Assembly (NCBI GenBank): GCA_015852425.1
Contig: JAAAIG010000165.1
Span: forward strand, 5,633-55,321
DNA from: Gryganskiella cystojenkinii
Lineage: Eukaryota; Mortierellomycota; Mortierellomycetes; Mortierellales; Mortierellaceae
DNA: 49,689 nt
Direction: 5' to 3'
This document shows positions 1 through 12,036 of this stretch, piece by piece. The position numbers and the translations under genes are program-made. Position 1 is the stretch's first letter; each line of letters opens with the position of its first letter. The notes under the pieces are model-generated. The model was not told the DNA's origin and did not search any database. It saw nothing but the letters and a program-made list of their open reading frames with translations.

Positions 1-99
1 AATGTGAATCACTATGTCGTTTTCATTCTCTCTCGCTATCCTTATTTTCTTATTTTTTTAAAGTCTAACATGCCTTATCTTTTCCCGTTGGCATAATAG

Positions 100-1023
100 T
101 CCATCCTCCGAACACTTCCTCACAAGTCAACATTCGCTCCATGTTTGATCATGGGTATCGCTCTCGCCTCAAACGTTGGCGGTATGGCTTCCCCGATCTC
201 ATCCCCTCAAAACATCATCACGATCCAAAACATGGACCCGGCTCCCTCCTGGGGGAACTGGTTTGCAGTCGCGTTACCACTCTGTCTGGTGACTGATCTT
301 ATCATCTGGGCGTGGTTGATCTTGCTCTGGCGTCCTCAACGGGATACACCTTCGATCCCCACGATCCGTGCCACGAAGGAACCAATCACTTTCGCCCAAT
401 GCTTCATTAGTATCGTGACTGTCGGAACCATTATCTTGTGGTGTATCGAAAACACGTATAAGGAACAACTTGGCGACATGGGCGTGATCGCCATCATACC
501 GTTGATCGCGTTCTTTGGCACGGGACTCTTGAACAAGGAGGACTTTAATAACTTTCTTTGGACCGTGATCATGCTCGCCATGGGTGGTATCGCCCTTGGT
601 AAGGCTGTTGACTCGTCGGGTCTGTTGGACACGATCGCACATCATATCCAGGATGCTGTCAGCGGGTTGTCACTGTGGGTGGTTCTGATTATCTTTAGCG
701 CATTAACTTTGGTCTTTGCCACGTTTGTCTCCCACACGGTCGCCGCGGTCATTATCTTGCCGATTGTTCAACAAGTCGGCATGTCGTTTGCGGATCCTCA
801 CCCACGTATTTTGGTCATGGGCACGGGTCTTGTCTGCTCTGCGGCCATGGGCTTGCCGGTCTCTGGATTCCCAAACATGAACGCGATCGCACAAGAAGAC
901 GAAATGGGACAACCGTATTTGAAAACGATGGATTTCTTGAAAAGTGGTGTCCCACTCTCAATCCTCGCCACTCTTTGTATCGTGACAATTGGATATGGTA
1001 TCATGACGGCACTCGGGTTTTAA
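100..1023 (+). CDS. Low-affinity phosphate transporter (PHO87/PHO90/PHO91 type), 3' exon, partial
   Basis: This is the C-terminal part of a multi-span permease of the divalent anion:Na+ symporter (DASS) superfamily, the family of fungal SPX-domain phosphate transporters. The exon opens after an acceptor AG at 98-99, with a CTAAC branch site near 64-68, and reads LRTLP, then the hallmark GIALASNVGGMASPISSPQN. Later signatures are IMLAMGGIALGKAVDSSGLL, the FATFVSHTVAAVIILP helix and the VSGFPNMNAI motif before the last helix. These are the two pseudo-symmetric substrate and Na+ binding hairpins of the family. In the yeast proteins this region imports inorganic phosphate, at the plasma membrane (Pho87/90) or vacuole (Pho91). 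The N-terminal SPX domain lies outside the window, so the subtype cannot be told. The stop is TAA at 1021-1023. Confidence 0.9.
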   Translation, partial: SILRTLPHKSTFAPCLIMGIALASNVGGMASPISSPQNIITIQNMDPAPSWGNWFAVALPLCLVTDLIIWAWLILLWRPQRDTPSIPTIRATKEPITFAQCFISIVTVGTIILWCIENTYKEQLGDMGVIAIIPLIAFFGTGLLNKEDFNNFLWTVIMLAMGGIALGKAVDSSGLLDTIAHHIQDAVSGLSLWVVLIIFSALTLVFATFVSHTVAAVIILPIVQQVGMSFADPHPRILVMGTGLVCSAAMGLPVSGFPNMNAIAQEDEMGQPYLKTMDFLKSGVPLSILATLCIVTIGYGIMTALGF

Positions 1024-1069
1024 AAGGAGCATGATGGCTTCTTTTTTCATTTTCATTTTCGCTTAGAGT

Positions 1070-1075
1070 AATAAA
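1070..1075 (+). terminator. Candidate polyadenylation signal of the phosphate transporter
   Basis: AATAAA lies 47 nt after the transporter stop codon, in an A/T-rich 3' flank. Position and motif fit a fungal positioning element. Confidence 0.45.
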
Positions 1076-1178
1076 ACGGATTTTGAGACCTGAGGTCGTG
1101 CCGTAGGGGGGAGGCATTTACGCGTTCGAAGATTGACCTTACGAGGAGAGACTCATTTTATTTTATATTACTTTTTTA

Positions 1179-3290
1179 GAAGGGAAAGTTCCTCATGTAG
1201 CTTACTTGTATGAAACTCTCCATAAGCTTCACAAACGGCTGTCCTTTGACTGGATGGTTTTTGGATACAGTAATTTGGAAATGGTCTTTGGATGATAACA
1301 TCAGATTCACACTGGCGTAGTTGCGAATTTTTCGAATGCATAGTGTACCACGGTCGACCAGGATAACGTATTGAATGGTTGATCTCTTGTCGCGCATAAC
1401 GTTCAAACGAGAAAGTTCTCTAGTATCGAGATCTTTGAGTCCAAATCAAGTGTGTTACTTCCTTTTCAGATAGTACGAAGGACATATGCTTCGAACTTTA
1501 ATCCCCTTGCGCTTCATTCTACAGCAGAGCCTCGACGAGCGTTTTCAACATTTTGTTGCAACTGTCCTCGATATGTATGCTAAATCCTACTCCAATCGAA
1601 AATTGCAGTGGTCGAATGTCGGCCAGCGGTGGATCAGACAGCATCTTTCCATTGCGAGAAATACTGCATCATCTCCAAGACGTTCGCGCGAGCTAGTCAT
1701 GACGCGTTCAAGGATATTGGGGTTGCGTTGTAATTCCTAGAAACGGGTAGGATTGCGGAAAGGACATGAGTCATTGGGCAAGTAATACTTTCAGTGTGTT
1801 GATTAAGGGAATGTCGACAACATACCCGCGTACGTATTTTTAGCATGTATCTTGGCACGCGGCTAATCACCGAGTATAGTTTTTATATTATTTCCGAAGG
1901 GACCACCAAGAAGGCTGTGACGCTGGTGTGGCAACTCCTTCAGACTCCATGGGGACATGTAATTACGCCGTGGCACCTTTTGTCGAAGTCCTGATAATGA
2001 GGGCTTTCGGATGCTAAGGTCTTTGATAAAGCTGCTATGATTGTCTTGGCCTGGGCGATCACTGGTTCAGGAAAGCTATCCACGAGATACCATGCGTCGG
2101 GTAGACTGAGAACGCTTGAAGTCCGTTGATATTTCCAGATCGAATAGAAGAGCACCCTCCAAGAGATAACACTTATCGTTTGGTGTGAAAAACTATCATA
2201 AGGAGGTCGATGTCGTAGCTCTCCGCGACTAGCGAAGTATAGTAGAAAGACCCGTGACAACGATTTTATTCTACACGTTAGGATCTCGTGTGGGCGATTA
2301 TCCTCAAGCGTCCCAAGAATTGTACTATAAAGGTCCCTGTAGTCTGGCTTGACAATGAGGTCGACTGTTCCGACGATAGGATAAACAGCACCGCGAGGGG
2401 CGGATAGTTTATCGACATCTTTTATGTTAGCACCTTGCAATTCGAGAGCAGTGCGAGATAACGAATTGAAAATCTCCATCTGGTCAATCCCGTGACCCAT
2501 GTACCCGAGCATGGAGACTCTTTTGTTGTTGTTGAGAAGGGAGAGGTAAGTTCGATTTCCCACCACAGCCTTTCTCGTAAGGCAGGCCTCTCCAGCCGCA
2601 TCCCTTAGCCCGTGCGTGTCAAGACGCCTCTTCCTTGAATATGAATATAGTAAGAGGAATGGAGCACAAAAGTCAACCATAACGGCGAGCAACCCCCAAG
2701 AACAATGGGAATGATCGTTTGAAAGCAGAGGTCATAGTCTAAACAAATTCCTGCAAAAAGTACAAGATTAAAAGTACCCTCGTCGTCGTCGCGGTCTCTT
2801 TCATGGAGTAGTAAGGTAATAAATAACGCAAACCACATACCTTTTTGCCTTTTTATGCATTACCTGGCAATGACCGCTCGACGATAACACGGACCATGTT
2901 AATGATTGCCTCAGTGCCGAAGACTTCGGAGAGCTTGGCACTGGCCGTGAGTCTTTTCTTCTCGTCCTCGGGTATACTGCTGAGATGAATGGGACAATCG
3001 TCTTTGTCGTCCAAAACAGGCATCGATACACCAGAGGATGAGGTCTCCCGCTTTCATAACTTTGAAGACCTGTTTATGGCATGAATTTTGGTTCTGAGTT
3101 GCCTGAAAGTAGTTTGAGCCTGGAATGGTCTGTTCAAAGACTTTCGAGATGAGATCTCCATCAACAAGACAGAGGAGGGTCGGGAGCACGTCGGCTATGG
3201 TGTCGCAAAGGATCTGAAGGAAAGTTAAATCGGAAGGAGGCGGCAATGAGTGAAGAATGATCGTAGTCGACGCGCCTGCCTCGAGATTTT
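1179..3290 (-). pseudogene. Decayed minus-strand gene of unknown family
   Basis: Several protein-like blocks follow one another on the minus strand but cannot be joined without lesions. Block 1 (about 3290-3010) reads ASTTIILHSLPPPSDLTFLQ and on to KVMKAGDLILWCI. The reading frame then shifts near 3015, giving DDCPIHLSSIPEDEKKRL and VRVIVERSLPG (to about 2868). Block 3 (about 2838-2660) is hydrophobic, starting MWFALFITLLLHERDRDDDE. Block 4 (2692-1940) has 250 codons including ILGTLEDNRPHEILTCRI. Block 5 (about 1700-1500) reads LERVMTSSRERLGDDAVFLA with in-frame stops. Block 6 (1443-1179) ends NHPVKGQPFVKLMESF and FPF-stop. The blocks are collinear and the breaks are both frameshifts and stops, so I read it as one dead gene. 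No domain is recognised. Two TGA codons sit just upstream of block 1, so the start is lost or lies in another exon. Confidence 0.5.
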
Positions 3291-3457
3291 TTGATCATCA
3301 CTGCCGTGCCCCTTAACGTCACACCTGTCCAGTTAATACCCACGATGAGACGCGCTTATTCCATTCGTTTTTTTTCTTCTTTTCATTACCTTTCTCTTCA
3401 AATATCCCGCCCCTCGACAACTAAAACAAGACCACCGACAGAAACAACAAGAGACAA

Positions 3458-5762
3458 ATGGCTGATAGAGAGACTCGACCATTGTTGCCCTCAAACAACG
3501 CAGGTATTTTTTTTATTCTTTTGTGGTTCGGAGTAATCGTGCAATTGGTACAATTGTTTCTCTTGGTCTCATTCGGTGTCGTCCGTTTACATCTTTCACA
3601 CAGGTCAACAGCAACCCTCGAGACTCCGCAAGGCTCTCCCTTATGGCATCATCACCTTGGTCTTTATCGGTCTCAGTACCGCGTTGCTCATTCACCTCAC
3701 CAAGCCTGGAGGTAAAAAAAACGACATTTAAGTTCTCATTTCAGCTGCATAACGGCCATTTACTAACACGCGAACGATCCTTTTTTATTTTAATTCTCTC
3801 TGGTGCTCATAGAAGACCAAACCCCCAAGAACGGTCACTCCCCTCTTTCCTCTCAACTTGCCACGCCAGCCATCTTTTCGCATCTGGAAGAGCTCCATGC
3901 GATCGCCGTCAAGCACAACAACTCTCGTTCGGTCACGAACGGTTACATGGCCTCGGCAGACTATGTTCAGTCCCAATTGAAATCCGTTGCGGGCGATTAT
4001 TGTGATATCTCGACTCAGTCCTTCAAGGTCCCTGTCTGGTCCGAATTGAAGGCGCCCGAGTTGACGAGTTCAGGCATTGGCCACGATGATGTGCTGATCA
4101 CCTATCAAAACAAGGTTGACTTTCAGAGTAAGCCATTGTGCATCGTAATAATTGAAAATGATAAGCAAAGGGATAGGAATTGGACCTGCAAGTTCAAAGG
4201 ATCCAGGAATAGGAGACCAAATGAATTAGAGAAGGCAGAGGGACTTACAATATGCAGTCCGGATTTGGCAGAGAAAAAAAATGTCCCCTTCTTCCCATGA
4301 GCCCTGAACGGTCACGCGAGTCCCTGACTGGATAGAGTCATCGATCCTTTTCTTGGAACCTTGTTCTGTTTTTTTCATGTCCCGCTCCCTCCATCGTCTA
4401 ATTATCCGTTTCCTCCTGGTTCCTTGTCAATTTTTAGACTTCAGGTACGGCGGTGCCTCGGCCTCACTCAAGAGGCAAACCGTCCATGGTGTCGAGAATG
4501 GTGGATGCGAACCAAAGGACCACAAGAAGGTCTGGGGCAAGATTGCTCTGATCCAGGAGGGCGGTAAATGTGAACTCTGGGATGCCGCTTACTTGGCTCA
4601 GAAGGTAAAAAGTCTTATCAGTTTTTGTTATGCTTACATCGATTGAAAACGATGTTAAAGCATAGCAGCATAACAGTATAATCATAGTGGCTACTAAAGA
4701 CCAACCATTCACTTCTATACTATTTAGGCCGGAGCAACTGGCGTCCTCTTCTATAACAACCCTGACCGCAAGGTCCTGTTGTTCTCACGCATCAGAATCT
4801 CGGCCTGGAAGGAAGGCGATCCCTTGATTGAAATCCCAGTACTTTCCATCACCAACTCTCTAGGCTCCACTTTGATCCAGAACCAGGACACGGTTGAACT
4901 CAGTTTGAAGACATTCAACAGCATGACAGTCGAGCCGACCATCAACGTTCTTTGCACGACCAAGACTGGCTCAGATGACAACACGGTCGTCTTGGGAGCT
5001 CATTTGGATTCCGTCCCCGAGGGTCCTGGAATGGTCGACAACGGATCTGGATCTTCGTCCCTTTTGGAGATTGCGTTGGTTCTTGCCAGGAACAATTATG
5101 GTTTGAAGAACAAGATTGTGTTTGGATGGTGGGGAGCTGAAGAGATTGGACTCTTGGGATCCAGACATTACGTGCGCGAGTTGATCAAGGATGAGGACAA
5201 GAAAGCTCAGGTTGCCATGAACATGAACTTCGATATGCTGGCTAGTCCCAACTATGTGCCTTATGTAAGTCTATGTTTTGACATTTGGGCTACGTCGATG
5301 ACATGTTAACTGTGCTTTAAACTAACCGCCGTCTTTTTTTTTGTTTTCCAAAACCAGGTCCACGATGGAAAGACTGCTCCACGTGCCTTGATCGGACCCT
5401 CGACTAAGATCGACAATCTCTTGATCGAATATTTCGACTACGAGGAGGAGGGTTACGAATACACGGACATGACCGGCGGAAGTGACTTCCTGCCTTTCTT
5501 GCTCGAGGGAATCCCCTCGGGTGGTTTGCTCACCGGTGCAAGCGAAAAGAAGACTATGCGCCAACGCATCGATTTCGGTGGATTCGCCAATGCTCCTCTG
5601 GACCCTTGCTACCACCAGAGCTGTGATACTCTCGAGAACGTGAACAAACGCGCGCTTGAATTGATGGCTCAAGCGGCCCTTTATGCGACCACAAAGTTAG
5701 GCAAGGCGGAGAACTTACGCGAGTGGTTGGAGGAGGAAGACGTCGTGTTATCGTCGTTGTAA
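3458..5762 (+). CDS. M28 family zinc aminopeptidase with PA domain and N-terminal membrane anchor
   Basis: Six exons (3458-3503, 3604-3711, 3813-4127, 4438-4604, 4728-5264, 5358-5762) join in phase to 525 aa. Residues about 27-47 (IITLVFIGLSTALLIHL) form one hydrophobic segment after a short charged N-terminus, so the protein is probably a type II membrane or secretory-pathway protein. A PA (protease-associated) domain spans about 150-235 (GKIALIQEGGKCELWDAAY). The M28 catalytic domain holds all five expected zinc ligands: H304 in LGAHLDSV, D316 in MVDNGSG, E351 (with general base E350) in GAEEIG, D381 in MNFDM and H477 in CYHQSCDT. The family releases N-terminal amino acids; yeast aminopeptidase Y (APE3) is the closest well-known relative and is vacuolar. 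Compartment here is inferred. It lies upstream of two secreted subtilases on the same strand, so the cluster looks degradative. Intron 3 (310 nt) stays open for 57 codons if retained. Confidence 0.9.
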
Positions 5763-7630
5763 ATAGTGTATTTAGTTTGAGTGCAATGAAGAAGAAACGT
5801 GGCCTAACGGTAACTGAAAAAGACATGTAAACACAAAAGAGTCTTGCTAGATCTTTACGAATTGTGGTAGCTGAGGACAAAACAAATGAAAAAATTACAA
5901 ATCCTTTGTCCATGGGTTTTATCCAACACAACTCTGCAGGTCCGACCTAGGCGCGGGCCGTGAACACGACATCGTGAAAGATGGGAGCTTCACAAAAACA
6001 CCCATCGCACAACTTCTGACAGAGGAGAGGGCGAAAAAAGGAAAGAACAGAAGACAAGTCTATGGAGCAACAGCGCTGTTGTCGCCACTCGAGATGAAAT
6101 GTTGTTGGGTCCAGGTTTCTTGTTGAGTTCAGGGAACAAGGGAGGCCTGGTTGCTCAGTCACGAAAAATTGGGCATTTGGAACCTCTTTGTTCAAGATGA
6201 TTTCCCAAGAAGGCAAAGCGCAGACAATTGAGAGACAGAGAGAGATGAAGACCGTTGGGGTGTTTTTTTTTGCTCTCTTTGTTTTCTTGTGTTTTTGCGC
6301 CAAGATGAATTGTACAATGGCAGAAGAATGGGTGAACGATTGAGAGCCAAGGCGCGCAACCAGGACAACAACAAAAGGGAAAAGAGGGTTGTTTTCTTTC
6401 ATTTGTCAAACGACCCACAGTCTCGGCCGTCTGCAGCCAGCTCCTTTATGTGTCCTGCTGGAGTGATGTGGGTGAGGAAAACTGCGCTGCCGGTCTTTCC
6501 TTCTTCAAGGACACAGTAAAGACTAGCATAAGAAGGGTCCAGGTCGCGACGACTCGGGTGTCTGTTTGCAACTCCTTTTGAAGAGCCGTTCTGGCCAATG
6601 ATACTGGTGAGACCATGCATTCGAGGCTTTTATTTTCTGCTTTTGAGCATGTGTAAGTGCATCAACCTTGCATCAAAAACGAATCTCTGTCTGCATCTCG
6701 AAACCACCTTGCGGCTCTCGCCACCAGATGCAACATAATCCAAGGTACCTCGCTCGCATCAAAGGTACCGCTTTAAAGAAGCCAAAGAAAGGTCTCGCCT
6801 CCCATCTCTGGGAAAGAGAATTCCCTCGAATTTCTCCTGGGGAAGGGAATTGGGCTCTGTCATGCCGTTCGTGCCGGTTGGTTGGCCAACAAAAACGACA
6901 TGGAGGGAAAGGGGAAGAAAATCGCTCACTAAAACATGAAAGCACAAGGACACTAAGATGGATTTGACCTGTGGGAACGCAAGAAAATCGAAACCCCTGA
7001 GAGCCCTTTCCAACGGTTTTTTGTTTTGTGTTGATTTGAATTGAACTTTTTTTTCCATCTTGAACTTTTGAGACCTCCCTGGCTTGCATTTTCATCGCGA
7101 AATAAGTCAAGGTTTTCATTTTTATAGCGAAGAGTGCAAAAGAAAGTGCTGTCCAATCATGGACGAGACACATTGTGCTGCAAAAAAACAAGAGCATCTT
7201 TCCCTGCTGGGAATCGAGGCTGACAACACTCACTCTTGGGCACGAAAACCACTTTTCGATTTTTTGTGTTGATTCAGGGCTGTCGATGCTCTCAAGGCAT
7301 GCAAAATGACTTTTTTTACTTTTCTTGGGTGAGGGAAGTTCATTGGCACTGTTGCAAGCACTAAAGAGAACCCCACTCCCTTTTTAAGAGCAAAAAGGCA
7401 GATGGTACCAAAAACTAAAATCGAATTAAACCAACCAAACGCGCGAAAAAGGACCCTTCCCCAACAGGCGCGGCTCTCTCAAAATCAATTGAACCTGGGT
7501 AAAGCAACGCTTTTTTCGGTCCTCTATCCCCCCAGTCCATTATTGTATCCCAGGGGTCATCTCCTTCCGAATGACGATCGATCGTGCGAGAAAAGAACAA
7601 AACAATACAAGGCATTCATTTGCGCGCCGG
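5763..7630 (+). other. Intergenic region: 3' flank of the aminopeptidase and long upstream region of subtilase 1
   Basis: About 1.9 kb without a credible gene. It holds many poly-T/poly-A runs, several short open frames with no coding character on either strand, and a 15-bp motif (6396-6410, CTTTCATTTGTCAAA) repeated exactly upstream of subtilase 2. Promoter elements of the downstream protease gene are expected near its right end. Confidence 0.5.
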
Positions 7631-7638
7631 TATAAAAA
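7631..7638 (+). promoter_or_regulatory. TATA box of subtilase gene 1
   Basis: TATAAAAA lies 184 nt upstream of the ATG and is followed by a roughly 130-nt C/T-rich tract, the usual fungal arrangement for a strongly transcribed gene. The leader carries CCAGTCTTTAACAGACAA at 7779-7796, nearly matched in the leader of the second subtilase. Confidence 0.7.
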
Positions 7639-7814
7639 CTCTCCACCATCGCCATTATTTTAGAAAGTTTTTTTTTCTGTTTCTCTAGCCAACTAGGACC
7701 TCACTTTCACTTCCCTACCTTTACCTCTCCATCTCTCCCTCTCCTCCCCCCTCCCCATCTTCCTCCGCTCACCCCCTTCCAGTCTTTAACAGACAACCCC
7801 ACACCTCATTTACA

Positions 7815-10531
7815 ATGAAGATCACCACTATCCTCTCCGCCCTCGCCGCAGCGACTTTGGTCTCTGCTGGCGGCAAGGTCCACACCGTCGCCTCCGGTCG
7901 CGAACATGTGCCCAACGGTTACATTGTCGAGTTTGACCCTCACGCGAACCACAACGATTTCCAAAACTCGTTGAAGCATCACAAGATTGATTACAAGGTC
8001 CGTTCCCAGTACTCGATCTTTAACGGTGCAGCCATCACCGTCAACTCGGAGCACCAGGCCGAGGACCTGGCCAAGATTGCTGGCGTCAAGAACGTCTGGC
8101 CTATCGTCTTGTACACCGTCCCTAAGGTCACCCAGCACAAGAAATCCGACAAGGAGCCCCTTTCGGATCACAAGATGACTGGTGTCGATGTCCTTCACGA
8201 CAAGTACAAGTTGACCGGAAAAGGCATCAAGGTCGGTGTCATTGATACCGGTATCGATTACAACCACCCTGCCTTTGCTGGCAAGGGTCAGGACAAGGGT
8301 TGCTTTGCTCGTTATGGCAAGAACTGCCGTGTCACCCACGGCTGGGATTTCGTCGGTGATCATTACGATGGCAAGACGACTCCCAAGTCCGATTCGGACC
8401 CCATGGATTGCTATGGACACGGTACCCATGTCGCTGGTATCATTGGTGGTAACGCTCTCCACATCAAGTCCCCCGCCCAAGGCCCCGCCCCTCCCACTGC
8501 CTGGGTTGGTGTTGCTCCCGAGGTGACTTTTGGTGCCTACCGTGTCTTTGGATGCGATGGTGTCACTGGTTCTGATATTATTATGCAGGCTATGGAGTTG
8601 GCCTTCAACGATGGCATGGACGTAAGTCTCCTTGATATTCATTCTTATTACGCGCCTGTCTTGTTGTTTACTGAGCAATTGCTTACACGAATATTCTTTA
8701 TTTTTTTGTTCTCCAGATCATCAACATGTCCCTCGGTGGTGGTTCCGCTTACAAGACCAACCCCGAAGCCATCCTCGCGGACAAGCTTATTGTCAAGGGT
8801 ATGGCCCTGGCTGCTGCCGCTGGTAACGACGGCTCTGCTGGTGTCTGGATGGTCTCTGATGCCGGTCTCGGTGACCTCTCCTCCTCGGTCGCCTCATTCG
8901 ATAATGCCTTCCAGCTCCTCTCCTCCTTCTCCTTTGCTGGTGTCAAGCACCCCTACTCTCCCTCGATCGCCTATGGAAAACCCATTGCCATCCCCGCGTA
9001 TGGTCTTCAGCCCATCTTTGAGGCCGATGGTTCGCTCTCCGATGGTTGCGATCCTGCTCGCTATGCTGGTTTGGATGTCTCCCAGAAGGTCGTCCTCGTC
9101 CTCGGCGATGTTACCCGCTGCAAGTCTGGTGGACGTGGTGCCGTCGCTGTTGGTGCCAAGGCCGCCGGTATGGTCGTCCAGACCACTCCTTACGGTATTG
9201 CCTCCCTCGGTGGTACCGCTGGTTTCCCCATGGCCGCGATCGAGTTCAAGGCCGGAAACGATCTTTTGGCCGGTTGGAAGAAGGACGCTAAGCAGGCCGT
9301 GACCTGGAATGCTGCTGCTGAAAACTTCCAGGTTGAAGGTGGTGGATTCCCCTCGTCCTTTTCTTCCTTCGGTTTGGATGGTGATCTCCGCTCCAAGCCT
9401 GATATTGGTGCCCCTGGTGGAGCGATCTTGTCGACTTACCCTCTTGCCAAGGGCTCTTATGCCGTTCTCTCGGGTACCTCCATGGCCACTCCATACATTG
9501 CAGGATCCCACGCCTTGTACATGCAGGCTAAGCATGCTAAGCCTCACGGCGATGTTATCCGCAAGGTCTTCAAGAACACTGCTACCCTCTCCAAGGATAT
9601 TAATTCTAAGTCGATCACTTCTGCTGCCAAGCAGGGTTCCGGTCTCGTCAACGTCTTAGCCGCTGTTTTGACCACCTCTTCCATCTCGCCTGATCACATC
9701 GATCTCTTGGACACCAACCACTTCCAGAAGACTGTCAAGATCCAGATCAAGAACGATGGCAAGCACTCTGAGACCTACTCTTTCTCTCACATCCCCGCCG
9801 GTGCCCTTGTCTCCTACGGCGGCAACAACACTTATCCCTTTGCCACCCCTGTTGTTGAGGATGACTATGCCTCGGTTTCCTTCTCCCAGAACAAGGTCAA
9901 GATCCCTGGCGGCAAGTCTGCGAAGATCACTTTGCACTTTAACGAGCCTAAGAAGGGTGATGCCAAGAACTGGCCCATCTACTCGGGTTACGTTGTTGCC
10001 ACCCCTGCCACTAAGGGTGCTTTCCCCGTGCACGTCCCTTACACTGGATTGAAGGGTGATGTCTCCAAGATCCCAATTGTGGATGTTGAGGACCACTGGC
10101 CCGCCTTCACTCACACCAACGATGATGGTTCGATCGTGGAGTACCCCAAGTTCGATGTCCTTGATTTCACCAAGGACACTACGCCTTTGCTTGAGGTCAC
10201 CGCCAAGTTGGGCTCCCACACCCCCAACTTCACCATCCGCGTCTTTAAGGGTGAAACTTTTGTCGGTTACGTTTACGGAGAGGGCTCCGGTGCCGCTGTT
10301 GGCCCTGTCGGTCGTAACAAGTTGGTGACCTCTTCCGGAACGAACGATGTCTATTCCTACCCTTGGGCTGGCAGGGTTGTTGCTTCGGCCAAGGACGCAT
10401 TGAACCCAACGCTCTTGCCCTCAGATACTTACCGCATTGAGGTCGCTTCGCAGTACAAGTTCACTGAGGATGTTTACCCCAAGAACTACGAGATCTTTAA
10501 CTTGAAGACCGTCACCATCAAGACTGCCTAA
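7815..10531 (+). CDS. Secreted subtilisin-like serine protease (S8), paralogue 1
   Basis: Exons 7815-8621 and 8717-10531 join in phase 0 to 873 aa. Residues 1-18 form a signal peptide (MKITTILSALAAATLVSA). Residues about 35-100 resemble the I9 inhibitor propeptide (NGYIVEFDP through GVKNVW). The catalytic triad is Asp144 in VGVIDTGIDYNHPAF, His202 in GHGTHVAGIIGG and Ser524 in LSGTSMATPYIAG, with oxyanion Asn306 in AAAAGNDGS. A PA domain is inserted between Asn306 and Ser524 (about 345-465), and a C-terminal Fn3-like region follows (about 580-720, starting ISPDHIDLLDTNHFQKTVKI). This is the architecture of large extracellular fungal subtilases that degrade protein outside the cell. The single 95-nt intron falls just after FNDGMD, exactly as in the next gene, so the pair arose by tandem duplication. 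Codon use is strongly biased to C-ending codons, suggesting high expression. Confidence 0.95.
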
Positions 10532-10644
10532 GTTTTATCTCTTGTTATATCATATACCCCTCCCCCTTTCTCCCATTCCTTCCCTTAATCCACCCTCGTT
10601 GGCCATTTTTTTTTTTTTTCAACTCTTTAACGATGTCCTAGAAC

Positions 10645-10650
10645 AATAAA
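10645..10650 (+). terminator. Candidate polyadenylation signal of subtilase 1
   Basis: AATAAA 114 nt after the stop codon, following a pyrimidine-rich 3' region with a poly-T run. Confidence 0.4.
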
Positions 10651-12028
10651 CAATGACATTAACTCTATCAGAGAGAAAGCGAAAAAGAGAAGATCGATAC
10701 GTAATGCTTGGAATAGGTTTACCCATCCTCTATTATAGATTGTAGGAAGCGCGTTCTCGTTCTCCCTCCCAGTCTCTCACAGAGTCCTACCACTTTCTTC
10801 ATCCAAAAAAAGAAAGACAAAGAAGGTTGATGGTGGTGAAGAGGAACACAAAGCTAGAGCTCTTCTGTGTGTTTCTCTTCGTCCCTGGGCATTTCTCTTC
10901 GATTCTGAGAATTCCGGGAGGGAAAGGAGCGAGCTGAGAGCCAACTCTTTTTTCTTTCTCTTTGTCCCTGTCATTCCCTGGAGGATATATATCAGTAGTT
11001 GGACAGCTGACTCTTTTTTCTTTGTGTTTGAACCTTCGAAAAACATAGAAGAGCTTGGATGAATAAAAAATAAATTAAAGGGTTGACAGTTATGGTGGGA
11101 AACAATAGTGAAATATGGCGTGAGAGAAAGCAAAAAGAGGACAAATGGTTGAGCATTTCTCTTTTTGATGAAAAAAAGATGATGTTCGTGTGTGTACAGT
11201 GCAACAGTGTCTGTGGGCGAGATATTGCTCGCTAGATGTGTTTTTTTTTGTTAACTGCAGTGTTGTTTCCGTTTTTCCTTTCATCTTGGAAGTTAATATT
11301 CAATACCTCCTGTTTGCCTCTGGTCGCCCACCAGCTTTGCTATTGACAATACAGCCACCAATGTGCAGTTCTGTAAATAACTGGACCAGCAGGAAGGACA
11401 GAAAGCTGTTACGAACAAAAAAATCCTAGGATTGATTGGACTTGCACTCCTCTTTCATTTGTCAAAATATCCCCGGTCAGGACAGCCTTCCGATCGTTTT
11501 TGAATGCGTTTATTATGCGTGCACCTTATCGAAGCTTTTTAAATTTTTTGGTTCGAAAAGGGGCAAACAAAAATAAGATTCAAACGAGGACCAAAGAGAA
11601 GTCATCTTCTGAGCCCGTTCAAAACAAAAGAGGACAGAGACTCTCTGCTCCTCTTCCCCCCCTGCAGCTCGGTTGCTTCGAGGCCAACGGCTCGATGGGT
11701 CCATGGGCAACCACAAAGTTCATGCTTTGTTGATGGTTCGAAGGTACGAGAAAAATAACAGGAGAAAACATAGTCCACTTTGTTTCCTGATTGAGTCTTC
11801 CTGTTGTTTTCCCTCACATGGTGAACGTGAATGTTATTTTTCCAAAGAGCTATTTTCAGCTCTGAAGGCGAGATCTCTTCCTTCAAATGGGAACTAGGCC
11901 CAAGTTTTATGCGCCATACTCCTGGGACAATTTGCGATGCATTTACCGGGAAAATGGCATAATTTCTGTTGGACAATGTCAGTCGCCTCTCCCTTCAACT
12001 CGCCTCCTCCACCCAGAGGCCACTGGAC
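10651..12028 (+). other. Intergenic region between the two subtilases
   Basis: About 1.4 kb with no convincing gene. Open frames on both strands are short, low in complexity and overlap one another. It contains CTTTCATTTGTCAAA (11452-11466), identical to the copy upstream of subtilase 1. Confidence 0.5.
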
Positions 12029-12036
12029 TATAAATT
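12029..12036 (+). promoter_or_regulatory. TATA box of subtilase gene 2
   Basis: TATAAATT lies 241 nt upstream of the ATG and is followed by a long C/T-rich leader. At 12169-12186 the leader has ACAGTCTTCTACAGACAC, closely matching the leader of subtilase 1. Confidence 0.65.

Noticed and set aside
1486..1740. An 84-codon plus-strand frame
   Set aside because: The opposite strand of this stretch reads as part of the decayed minus-strand gene, which explains the segment better.
5947..6402. A 151-codon minus-strand frame downstream of the aminopeptidase
   Set aside because: Cys/Phe/Leu-rich from poly-T tracts, overlapping two other open registers. No recognisable family.
7806..8678. A 290-codon minus-strand frame antisense to subtilase 1, with a counterpart at 12207-13127
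   Set aside because: Same codon-bias effect. Both mirror the paralogous sense sequence, so their similarity to each other is not independent evidence.
10777..11133. A 118-codon minus-strand frame between the subtilases
   Set aside because: Phe/Ser/Leu- and Lys-rich composition from poly-pyrimidine and poly-purine tracts. No domain and no splice structure.
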